Source: Trachelipus rathkii
Taxonomy: Eukaryota; Arthropoda; Malacostraca; Isopoda; Trachelipodidae
Direction of reading: 5' to 3'
Length of the DNA stretch: 11,532 nucleotides
Assembly (NCBI GenBank): GCA_015478945.1
Contig: JABUQX010018435.1
Location: 45,001 to 56,532, forward strand
Shown: positions 1 through 7,095 of the stretch, in pieces
Layout of the letters: each line of letters starts with the position of its first letter
How positions within the stretch are numbered: the stretch's first letter is position 1
Notes under the pieces: model-generated
What the model was told of the DNA's origin: nothing
What the model saw: the letters and a program-made list of their open reading frames with translations, nothing else
Databases searched by the model: none
Made by a program: the position numbers and the translations under genes

Positions 1-169
1 ATTATTAAAATCATATATATTCGTATTTTCCTATATAGAAATAAGAAGTTAGTCAGAACTGTTATATTGAGATGATATATATATTATTATTTATTCTTTA
101 TTATTTATAGAATATTAATATATTTTATATATATATATATATATATATTATACGTATTTTATATATTAT
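1..169. repeat. AT-rich low-complexity and (TA)n tract
   Basis: Almost pure A/T sequence with a (TA)n run near 125-150 and poly-TTA stretches. No splice signal or protein similarity is visible. Confidence 0.85.
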
Positions 170-292
170 TCTTTCCGGCACCTTGCAAGATGGTTCTGTG
201 AAAGTTATCAACATTATTTACGCTATATATATACGTCGATCCAAGGCGATATATAGGAAAGTGTATAAAGCTATCGCGAGCGGAAAAGTTAT
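170..292. other. Small unique island between TA tracts
   Basis: This island of about 120 bp has normal base composition (for example the CCGGCACC stretch and GCGAGCGG near its end). A frame opening near 183 continues into the TA tract, where it encodes only Tyr/Ile repeats, so just about 35 codons are non-repetitive. No family is recognised; it may be a transposon remnant. Confidence 0.35.
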
Positions 293-565
293 ATTTATAA
301 TATATATAATAATTATATATATATTAATAGTATATAATATATATATATATATATATATACTATTATACTAATATATATTATATTATATATAATATATATA
401 TATATTATAATATATTATAGTATATATGTTATATATTATATATATATTATATATAATTATATATATAATATATTACTTATTATTTATATATATCTATATA
501 TTTATATATAATATATTATAAATATCAAATCTTATATATATAATATATATTATATGATATAATTC
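293..565. repeat. (TA)n microsatellite block
   Basis: Long imperfect alternating TA with occasional TTA and TCTA interruptions. Open frames here translate to Tyr/Ile repeats and are artefacts of the repeat. Confidence 0.9.
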
Positions 566-1130
566 TTATTCATAGCTAGGGGCTAATAATAAAATTAGTA
601 TCGGAGTGGTTTATATGCTTTCTCAGGCTACGTACTACATGATGGCTTGTATCTACGCTTGCGCTATAGCACGCGCGCTGTCTAGTCACGGCTCCTGATA
701 TTGATGACTACTGACGGCTACCAAATAAAAGAACTCGGCGGCCGCCCCTGTCTAGCGCGCATTCTATCGAGGAACCTCTAGAGCGTCGCTGCTTGCGCTG
801 TCGTGTTGAAGATCGATGGCGGCAGCGCTGCATTGTGTATCGCCGTCTGTGAGTTATCATTATTAGTATTCCGGGAAGAGCAGCGCGCGTTGTGGACACG
901 CGTTGCTTTAGCGCGTGTTGCAACGCATCATTGTATCGTAGCCTCAGAATTATTTTACGCTACGCTAGATGCCGGTTCTTTTTCATTAGTTGTATACTAA
1001 AAAATAATTAATTTTATATTTTAAGCACGGTTGTCTGTGAGGCCCGTGGCGTATCCGCGGGCGGTCTGCCGTGCATTGGTGGCAACGTGTATCCCACCCT
1101 ACTGTAGTGCGTTATGTAAAAAAAACAGTG
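566..1130. other. GC-enriched unique island, possible LTR-like relic
   Basis: Base composition changes sharply from the surrounding DNA, with many GCGCGC, AGCGC and CACGCG words. Frames on both strands (803-1000 plus, 708-923 minus) are short and mutually overlapping, with no recognisable protein. The segment contains an AATAAA at about 725, an inverted repeat CACGCG...CGCGTG near 897-921, and the nested hairpin at 1025-1074. The sequence after the hairpin (CA then TGGTGGCAAC at 1077-1086) resembles the end of an LTR followed by a primer-binding site. No second LTR or gag-pol coding region is seen, so this reading is weak. Confidence 0.35.
1025..1074. other. Nested GC-rich stem-loop
   Basis: The outer arms GCACGG (1025-1030) and CCGTGC (1069-1074) are perfect reverse complements. 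Inside them GCCCGTGG (1042-1049) pairs with CCGCGGGC (1055-1062), 8 pairs with one G-T, around the loop CGTAT. This is a strong fold in an otherwise AT-rich region. Its role is unknown; it may be a structured RNA segment of a retroelement or a non-coding RNA. Confidence 0.5.
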
Positions 1131-1407
1131 GATGACTTCATTCCTCTACAAACTTTACGTTAGATTCAATCAACTTAACTAAATAAATTGCCTAAGCTTA
1201 TTCATTTTATTAGGTGTGGAGCCCAAAAAATATATATCAATGTTCTCTTTACTTTTTTTTTTATTATAATTATATATTGAAATTCACCATTTACAAAGAA
1301 AAAGTTTGTCTTTTCTGTTTCATAAATTTATAGGATCATAAAGCATTTCCAGGTTTACCAAACTTTACAAGCCTTAAATTTTTTATGGGCCCACCTGGTT
1401 AAATAAA
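1131..1407 (+). other. Unique AT-rich DNA with candidate exon at 1334-1397
   Basis: A polypyrimidine-like stretch ends in TTTATAG at 1333. The following 64 nt are open in two frames and reach a possible GT donor at 1398. Frame 1 begins DHKAFPGLPNFTSLKFF and would alternatively stop at a TAA (1400-1402) overlapped by an AATAAA (1402-1407), so it could also be a terminal exon. A second good acceptor (a TAACTAA branch-like motif near 1178, then TTTTATTAG at about 1213) has no convincing exon after it. I recognise no protein family, and the call rests only on splice signals and short openness. Confidence 0.22.
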
Positions 1408-1570
1408 ATATATATTAATATATATATATATAATTTATATATATCTATATTATATATACCCGCTCATCCTATCTATAGTTATAAATATATTATTTATTAT
1501 ATATATTATATATTACTATATAATATGATATATAATTATATATATATTATTATATACTTATATTCTTATG
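1408..1570. repeat. (TA)n microsatellite block
   Basis: Imperfect TA/TTA repeat with a short unique insert (about 1458-1480). Confidence 0.85.
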
Positions 1571-1810
1571 TAGATTTAGATGTAGTATATTTGCCCACTG
1601 TTTTGAATCGCATCAAAAGTGTCATAAACGTATATTGTAGTCCCGTTCCATTTTATATTAATAAAAAATGTAATTTAAGAAAAGAATATTAAAATTCAAA
1701 AATTCACATCTATGTAGCTTATTATTTAAAAAAAATTTGAACAAAAAAAAAATTTGTAAATATCAGATAATATCTGGTCAAAAAATTTAAAATATGTGTA
1801 CTATTTACTG

Positions 1811-1836
1811 CTAACTTAACCTTAACTTAACTTAAC
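1811..1836. repeat. Short TTAAC-type repeat
   Basis: Five roughly phased units of CTAAC/TTAAC, with one 6-nt variant unit. It resembles a drifted version of the CCTAA block at 8011-8096, but it is short enough to be a local microsatellite. Confidence 0.5.
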
Positions 1837-1869
1837 TGATAACCGTTAATTATACCTTATTATACTCAG

Positions 1870-1945
1870 GGCACGATGAAACGATATTAAAACAAATTGA
1901 ATTTGTGAAAAAAACAAATGTAAAGTTGCCAGAAATGACACTTTT
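1870..1945 (+). other. Candidate internal exon, unidentified protein
   Basis: The acceptor TTATACTCAG ends at 1869. Only one frame is open through the segment; it reads HDETILKQIEFVKKTN and continues to the donor GTAAGAG at 1946. An alternative donor, GTAAAG at 1920, would end the exon at 1919. The phase fits the preceding candidate exon, which leaves one base while this one begins with two. With the 1919 donor it also fits the 2269-2311 segment. The peptide is Lys/Glu-rich and looks coding, but I do not recognise it. Open stretches of this size arise by chance, so confidence is low. Confidence 0.28.
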
Positions 1946-1985
1946 GTAAGAGTCCAAAACACTGGGCGTATCATCTACGATAAAA

Positions 1986-2175
1986 CATATATATCTATTA
2001 TATATAATATATATTACTTATATATATATAGATATTCTATAATATATATTAATATATATATATAATTATATAATATATATTATAACGTATATATTATATT
2101 ATTATTACCTACCACTATATTATATTATATATAATATTATACTATATATATTATATAATATGTATATGTATAGTC
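1986..2175. repeat. (TA)n microsatellite block
   Basis: Imperfect TA repeat interrupted by TATTATTACC and TCTA motifs. No coding content. Confidence 0.85.
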
Positions 2176-2268
2176 ATGTTTTCGTTCAAACACCGTCGGC
2201 AGCCGATTTCTACAAAACTATTTAGCAATACCTTGTTTTATAAACTTGTTATATTGTTCCTCTTGTAG

Positions 2269-2311
2269 GTCATAAAGTCCTCTGATAGCAGCGAAATGTT
2301 CAAGTCGCTGG
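2269..2311 (+). other. Candidate small exon, unidentified protein
   Basis: A pyrimidine-rich acceptor (TGTTCCTCTTGTAG, ending at 2268) and a consensus donor (GTATGT at 2312) bound 43 nt. Only the first frame is open and reads VIKSSDSSEMFKSL. The splice signals are among the best in the window, and the segment is less AT-rich than its flanks. No homologue is recognised. It does not match the parts of LZTFL1 I know, so if it is a real exon it may belong to another gene. Confidence 0.33.
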
Positions 2312-2460
2312 GTATGTTATATATTGGTGGCTTACTCTCCTTCCGATACGCTTAACTGGCAAAATTGTCGCTAGCGCCTTTTGAGTGTTCAGCCAAAATA
2401 ACGAATTCAGTTAGCTTACTGAGTTCGGGTCGACCGAATACCTTTGCAGAGTCGACGACT
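2312..2460. other. Unique sequence, no gene seen
   Basis: Balanced-composition DNA continuing from the candidate exon. It holds two close GTCGA-containing words near 2430-2456. No splice-bounded frame or known family is evident. Confidence 0.4.
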
Positions 2461-2646
2461 TATTATTGTTATATTTTATTAATATTATTTATTAATTATT
2501 ATTATTATTATATCATTATTAATTATTATATTTTATTATGTATTATGTATTATTATTATTTAACATTATTATTGATTATTTTGTATTTTTATATTATTTA
2601 TTATTATTATATTATATTATTATATATACCTATATATATATCTATA

Positions 2647-2678
<32 letters not shown>

Positions 2679-2765
2679 TAAATATATAGTATTTATATAT
2701 ATTATAATATAGTATTATTATAAATATATAGTATCATATATATAATATATATATTTATTAACAGT
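2461..2765. repeat. (TTA)n then (TA)n microsatellite
   Basis: It begins as ATT/TTA trinucleotide repeat and grades into TA dinucleotide repeat with a long pure TA core near 2650-2680. Confidence 0.9.
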
Positions 2766-2784
2766 TATCGTAGTAAAATTGAGT

Positions 2785-2950
2785 CACGGCAGTGAGCTGC
2801 TAACTTTTGAGCTCGACTTCAGTTCAATCCTCTGGGTGCCATCTCCGCCTTCCTCACCTAGAATCCTCAGCTGCGGTTCCGACTCCAACACCTGACCGAC
2901 TGCAACCGCATCCGTCGCCCGCATCCTGCTCCGACTCTGGTCCGATCTCC
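2785..2950. mobile_element. GC-richer island with hAT-like subterminal words
   Basis: This block of about 165 bp is rich in CCGACTCC, TCCGACTC and GCATCC words. GCATCC occurs in two copies near 2908-2930, the same word that repeats in the ends of the adjacent hAT element from 3043. It is probably the remains of another, related non-autonomous element. No TIR pair is secure and no coding frame is identifiable. Confidence 0.35.
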
Positions 2951-3042
2951 CTATATATTAATATATATATTATATATAATATATTATATGAATATATATC
3001 TATATATAATATATTAATTATATATATATATATATAGTATAT
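2951..3042. repeat. (TA)n microsatellite flanking the hAT element
   Basis: Imperfect TA tract that directly abuts the left terminal repeat at 3043. Confidence 0.85.
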
Positions 3043-3165
3043 TAGTGATGCAGGTAACATCCGCATGCGCCCCCATCCGCGGAGCATCCGCACATTATTA
3101 AGATCCGCATCCGCATCCCATGAGTGGTCCGGCTTGCCCTGCGGATGTGCGCGGATGTTTATTTA
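3043..3165 (+). repeat. hAT left terminal and subterminal repeats
   Basis: The TIR TAGTGATGC is followed by repeated CATCCGC words, including a GATCCGCATCCGCATCCC run, and then by inverted GCGGATG copies near 3140-3160. The head-to-head arrangement lets this end fold back on itself. It is presumed to be a transposase-binding region. Confidence 0.7.
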
Positions 3166-3256
3166 TACTACTTGATAAAAGAATTTAATAATCAAAATAC
3201 TTCTAAGAATGAATTGCAAAAATAAAATAGAATTTAAATAAAATAAGGCAATCCAA

Positions 3257-3559
3257 AAACGGCTTGATATTCCATATCATAATGTTATCAAAGACATTCC
3301 TACTCGCTGGAATACACTTCATATGAGGAAAGAAGTATTGCTCAAAGAGCTTCTTGCTTCGTACACCAGTTCGTATTCCAAAGTTAAAATTCTTATTAAT
3401 GTGGAAAATGGCATCATAATACCTGCATTAAGCTATTGAAAACCATTTGAAGAAACTCCAAAAAAATCAGCGCCTCTACAGCTTCTTGTCTCCAATGTAA
3501 ACCTTAATCTCAATGCTAAGGAAGCAATTTTGAACCATCTTCAAAAAATAATGACGGTT
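3257..3559 (+). pseudogene. hAT transposase fragment, central region
   Basis: One frame runs 101 codons with a single internal TGA (3437-3439). It contains VIKDIPTRWNTLHM, matching the hAT/ZBED signature (D-[VI]-PTRWNSTY), and after the stop KPFEETPKKSAPLQ, which corresponds to the conserved LKPFEEATKELS motif of these transposases. It ends at a TAA (3560-3562). In intact proteins this region lies in the RNase H-like fold with its inserted helical domain. There is no start codon and no upstream BED domain, so the protein is non-functional. Confidence 0.75.
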
Positions 3560-3750
3560 TAAAAAGAGTGAAAGATGTAATTAAACTAGAGTAGATACAA
3601 CGCTTTGTTCTGTGAAATTAAATAACCTTCCATCTATTATTGCAACTGTACATTAGATCCGTTATAAAGGCAAATTTATTTTTTTTTTTGTAACGGTAAA
3701 CACAATTTAAATCTTACTTTTGGGGTTTTTTTGGGGGGGTTCTGCCAGTT

Positions 3751-4313
3751 GAAAACTTGCAATCCGAACAGTCGATTATTTGCACCCATTAAACTAGGAA
3801 AAACAAAATCTACACTGAACCAACAGCCTCACAGAGTAAATCAAAGCAAGATCACTGGAGAATTCTACAGTCCAGTAAGGAGGCAGAAACACACGCATAC
3901 CAAAAGATGTAGCAGAATTGATAAAACTATCACCAAGAAAAAACGATTAGATTCAATGAATGATCCATCAGTTGGGTGGAAAGTTTAAGCAATTTGGTTA
4001 ACCACGCTTGAGTCAAACTTGCAAAGGAAAACTTCATCCGAAACAGCTATAATTAGCCATCCATTAAAAGAAAAAAATAAAATATACAGGAACCAACATC
4101 TTCTAACAGAGAAATCAATAACAGATTCAGCAGAATTTCTACAGTCCAATAGTGATGACGAAAACACACGCATATCAAAGATGCAGTGCAAAATGGCTGA
4201 AAACTATCAAACCAAGAAACGACAAGAGTACAGATCAATGACGATCCTATCAGTTGTGGAGTGTTAATTAAGCAAAAGCAAAATGTTTACCCACGCTAAG
4301 TAAACTTGCAAGG
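3751..4313 (+). repeat. Diverged tandem duplication inside the hAT element
   Basis: Two units of about 275-287 bp lie head to tail (about 3751-4026 and 4027-4313). Shared landmarks in the same order include GAAAACTT (3751/4027), a CCATTAAA-type word, TTCTACAGTCCA (3863/4137), AAACACACGCATA (3887/4162), GATCC(T)ATCAGTTG (about 3962/4243) and CCACGC followed by AAACTTGCAA(A)GG (4002/4291). Spacing drifts from 274 to 289, so the copies have diverged by substitutions and small indels. Each has its own open frame (3731-3988, 4019-4267). The translated end of each unit resembles the DP..WW...yP.L...A stretch that precedes the hAT dimerisation domain, so a coding segment was duplicated. Confidence 0.75.
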
Positions 4314-4501
4314 AAATACATATGGCCTGTCCTCCACTAGTGTTCCAAGTGAGAGAGTATTTAGCAATGCTGGGGCTAATATATGATGAAAAGAGAAACA
4401 GACTCTCAGCAGAAAAGCAGAAAAATTTGATGTTCGTCAGCACAACCTTCCATCCATTTGAAATTTCAATACTAGTGCATAAAGTATATAATGCCATGTG
4501 A
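4314..4501 (+). pseudogene. hAT transposase C-terminal dimerisation domain, frameshifted
   Basis: Translation gives MACPP, then in another frame TSVPSERVFSNAGANI (4336-4383), then after tandem TGA stops and a frame change DEKRNRLSAEKQKNLMFV (from 4385), ending at TGA 4499-4501. This order is the hallmark of the hAT C-terminal dimerisation domain (PTSVPSERVFSxAG...RNRLSPE). At least two frame changes and in-frame stops show an inactive copy. It lies at the correct end of the element relative to the central fragment. Confidence 0.88.
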
Positions 4502-4610
4502 AAATCTCTTTCATTAAGGGTGAAGGTTGGGAAAGAGATTGATGGGGTCCATTTGAGTTGGTCCCGTCCGCACATGGTAACAATTTATATTAATTAGATT
4601 GGGCTAAACA

Positions 4611-4613
4611 TCG

Positions 4614-4646
<33 letters not shown>

Positions 4647-4745
4647 ACTATATATATATATATATACTCATATTATACTAGATTGTATAATATATATTAT
4701 ATAATAAAATATATATATATATTATATTATATATATATATATTAA
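4611..4745. repeat. (TA)n tract inside the hAT element
   Basis: A TA microsatellite separating the transposase remnant from the right subterminal repeats. It probably expanded after insertion. Confidence 0.85.
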
Positions 4746-4848
4746 CATCCGCATTCTTATATCAACATCCGAGGATGTTTGAAATCTCACATCTGCATGC
4801 TAATCGCATCCGCGATGTCGAAATAAAATGGACATCGCAGCATCACTA
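4746..4848 (+). repeat. hAT right subterminal and terminal repeats
   Basis: CATCCGCA, CATCCGAGGATG, CATCTGCATGC and CGCATCCGCGATG words precede the TIR GCATCACTA (4840-4848). These are degenerate copies of the left-end motif. Confidence 0.7.
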
Positions 4849-4852
4849 ATCT

Positions 4853-4883
<31 letters not shown>

Positions 4884-4893
4884 TAATATATAG

Positions 4894-4924
<31 letters not shown>

Positions 4925-4965
4925 CTAATATATAATATATATATATATAAATATATACTACGGTG
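4849..4965. repeat. (TA)n microsatellite block
   Basis: TA repeat starting at the right end of the hAT element and continuing to the next unique segment. Confidence 0.9.
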
Positions 4966-5222
4966 AAATGATTTTTATGCTCGGCTCAGTCTATGGCTCC
5001 GATATATATATCTACAATGGTTAGATGGTGACGTACCCTCATAATAGACGAGGTTCGTCCCCGGCGCCCCATAAGTGGAATCCCACCCCTAAAAATCGAA
5101 GTGTTCGTGAAGCCTGAAATTTGGTGAGAGGACAGAGTGGTATTTCCTGAGAAAGAGTTGGTATTGGATTCGGAGGAGTTGGCTCCGGCACCAGTGCTGG
5201 AGCCGGTGCGGTGCTAAGTTAG
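4966..5222. mobile_element. Unclassified element with GGCTCC/GGCACC palindromes
   Basis: Balanced composition. GGCTCC occurs at 4995-5000 and 5181-5186 and again at 5753-5758, with GGAGCC at 5199-5204. The cluster at 5181-5210 is an ordered set GGCTCC-GGCACC-AGTGCT-GGAGCC-GGTGCG of interleaved inverted hexamers. Such multiple short inverted motifs are typical of transposon subterminal regions. No coding frame or secure TIR is found. Confidence 0.4.
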
Positions 5223-5535
5223 TAATAAACATTCGTATAACAAAATATTGGTGTCCTTAATAGGTTATCGAACCCGTAGAGCTCGAATATGTAGGTTATA
5301 AGTCCGTATAGGGTGTCTAGCCCTCCCCCCCACACAGAGGGGGGTTCGCCCTCAATAATTGGAAATTGACATAGGACGATGAAACTCGGTATTATACCCA
5401 TCATATAAGGTACCACATCATATATGGGTTAAATAGCCGTACACACCGCAAAGGGGTCTCCGCCCCAAAACTGAAATATTGACCATAGAACCGACGAAAC
5501 TTTGGTATACATCTTTCTTATTATGTATCCTCGAT
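5223..5535. repeat. Two diverged ~100-bp repeat units with G/C hairpins
   Basis: Two segments (about 5310-5410 and 5425-5525) share the order CCGTA... G-rich run... TTCGCCC or TCCGCCCC... ATTGAC(C)ATAG... CGA[TC]GAAACT...GGTAT. The first carries the C7/G6 inverted run CCCCCCC...GGGGGG (5323-5344). The minus frame at 5219-5416 is incidental. The family is unknown to me; the arrangement suggests a non-autonomous repetitive element or a satellite fragment. Confidence 0.45.
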
Positions 5536-5705
5536 ACAGAAAATAAAAGAAAATAAAATTAAATTGAAAATAAAAAATAAAAAAAAAAAATTAGAAAAAA
5601 ATAAAAAAAAAATTAAAAAAAAAAAAGAAAATTAAAAAAAATTTTTTTTAAATTTAAAATTTTTAAAAATAAAAAAAAAATTAAACATTTTTTAGTTTTT
5701 TAAGT
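5536..5705. repeat. A-rich low-complexity tract turning to T-rich
   Basis: Mostly AAAT/AAAA with rare G, switching to T runs at about 5642-5650. It could be a decayed poly(A) tail of a retroposed copy or simple low complexity; no target duplication can be assigned. Confidence 0.7.
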
Positions 5706-5739
5706 TTTAATAACTTAAAAAATACGTTTTTGTATAATA

Positions 5740-5800
5740 AATCAAAGCCACTGGCTCCGAGCCTCCAGAGCCCGCCAGAGCCTCCCGCAGCTCACCCACC
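5740..5800. mobile_element. Short C/G-rich segment, likely element terminus
   Basis: It contains GGCTCCGA, shared with 4995-5002, plus repeated GAGCC, CCAGAGCC and GCAGCTCACC. GCAGCTCAC (5787-5795) is the reverse complement of GTGAGCTGC at 2792-2800. It may be the far end of the element starting near 4966, or of a larger element into which the hAT inserted. Confidence 0.3.
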
Positions 5801-5804
5801 TATT

Positions 5805-6400
5805 CCATGCTTATGGTTTATGTTATTCGTCTCATGATTTGTATAACATAACCAAAACTTTTATCATTTTGTTTTATATGCTTAAACAGTTTGTTTTTAC
5901 TAAAATTTACGCTTTTTCATATTTATAACTTACAGAATTGTGTCTTTTAGCATACCTAGAACCTTAATTTGAGTAAATCAAATACCAAACCCCCTCACCC
6001 ATACTCTAGCCCTCAACTGATTTTAAACATTACTATAGTAATTATTTAAACAAAAGTTTATATCATAGCCTTGGTCTACAATAATCGATACGGATCAACT
6101 GAAATTATGCTAAGACAAGTTTTCAACAATAAGCTTGAACGGTGTCACTTAACAGAACTAAGAGTATAATGTACAACGACAAACTAACACAACTCACGCT
6201 TTTTCTAACATATAATGGATATTTTTACATTAACATAGTCTAATATTAAGCAAATCTTTATATAACCTGTGTAATTGTCATATGATCAAGGACTATACTA
6301 CTAAACGTAAAAAGTTTCAAACATCATATTAAACGCAAATCATAGCATCAACTGAACTACGAATTTAATGTACAATGACAAAAACCATAACATAGCCAAC
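5805..6400. other. Non-coding AT-rich region, no gene seen
   Basis: Irregular AT-rich DNA lacking long frames. A faint internal duplication is visible: TAATGTACAA(C/T)GACAAA near 6168 and again near 6367, with AACT-A-GA context before each. It probably lies within the intron upstream of the LZTFL1 terminal exon, although no upstream LZTFL1 exon is found in the window. Confidence 0.45.
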
Positions 6401-6427
6401 TCGAATATATATATAATTATATATAAG

Positions 6428-6471
<44 letters not shown>

Positions 6472-6530
6472 TATATAGTATATATCCAGTAATATCGAAC
6501 AGATCTTTTGTATAATATATATCAATAAAT
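6401..6530. repeat. (TA)n microsatellite block
   Basis: A TA repeat of about 100 bp. Minus-strand frames here encode Tyr/Ile repeats and are artefacts. Confidence 0.9.
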
Positions 6531-6660
6531 AATGTTATAGGCATCTCCGACACTTCCGATCACTTTTATTAGTCATAAAAATGCATTTCCAGCGTTCGCA
6601 GACAAAAGCATGAAAATCGATAGTTAGGCTCTTCTACTAAACAGAATAATAGAATATAGA

Positions 6661-6677
6661 TAATATGATAATAATAA

Positions 6678-6768
<91 letters not shown>

Positions 6769-6807
6769 TAATAATAATAATAATTAATTATTATTATTAT
6801 TATTATA

Positions 6808-6875
<68 letters not shown>

Positions 6876-6895
6876 TATTATTATTATTATTATTA
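6661..6895. repeat. (TAA)n/(TTA)n near-palindrome
   Basis: About 115 bp of AAT repeat is followed by about 110 bp of ATT repeat, joined at the self-complementary 10-mer TAATTAATTA (6781-6790). Each arm has one or two interruptions. The whole is an inverted repeat able to form a long hairpin or cruciform. Confidence 0.85.
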
Positions 6896-7061
6896 AGTAT
6901 GATAGAATTAATTAATTAATTACGTAATCAAGGAATATGAGGACAACTAATTAAGTAATGTGATGCCAATTTATAAAAATTTATCACCCTTAACTATATA
7001 TTCTAAATTTTGGTTGTAGAGCTCAATTTTTTTTTATATTTTATTTATTTATTTTTGAATT

Positions 7062-7095
7062 TTTCATCTCGTAATTGATGAATATATTTTCTCAG
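7062..7095 (+). promoter_or_regulatory. 3' splice site of the LZTFL1 terminal exon
   Basis: TATTTTCTCAG ends at 7095 and marks the intron-exon boundary. Although ATG codons occur at 7075 and 7078 in the same frame, protein similarity begins exactly at GAACTG (7096), so the ATGs are intronic and not the translation start. Confidence 0.8.

Larger units (their letters stand above)
3043..4848 (+). mobile_element. Decayed hAT-superfamily DNA transposon
   Basis: The ends match as terminal inverted repeats: TAGTGATGC at 3043-3051 against GCATCACTA at 4840-4848, and AT at 3041-3042 extends the match to the AT at 4849-4850. Inside each end are several CATCCGC/GCGGATG words in both orientations (3058-3160 and 4746-4815), the usual arrangement of hAT subterminal transposase-binding repeats. 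The interior contains plus-strand fragments of an hAT transposase, a central piece and the C-terminal dimerisation domain. At about 1.8 kb it is shorter than most autonomous hAT elements, and the N-terminal BED-finger and first catalytic regions are missing. Flanking 8-mers (TAGTATAT left, ATCTATAT right) agree at 5 of 8 positions, so the target duplication is uncertain within TA repeat. A TA tract (4611-4745) has expanded inside the element. Confidence 0.82.

Noticed and set aside
1077..1090. Definite LTR retrotransposon primer-binding site
   Set aside because: Only a 10-14-base resemblance; no paired LTR, polypurine tract or gag-pol in the window, so kept only as a weak comment.
2176..2268. 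30-codon ATG frame ending at TAG
   Set aside because: Its stop coincides with the AG of a good splice acceptor; chance openness is likely and no family is seen.
2365..2712. 115-codon plus-strand open frame
   Set aside because: Most of it is Tyr/Ile/Leu from TTA and TA repeats; only the first ~30 codons are unique and show no domain.
4053..4575. Minus-strand frames of 61 and 103 codons
   Set aside because: They are antisense to the hAT transposase remnants and duplicated segment; shadows.
5219..5416. Minus-strand 65-codon frame
   Set aside because: Lies across the diverged repeat units and G/C hairpin; no domain and no start context.
7075..7095. ATG ATG as the start of a 63-residue protein
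   Set aside because: These codons are in frame but form the intron end (TTTTCTCAG acceptor); similarity to LZTFL1 begins at 7096.
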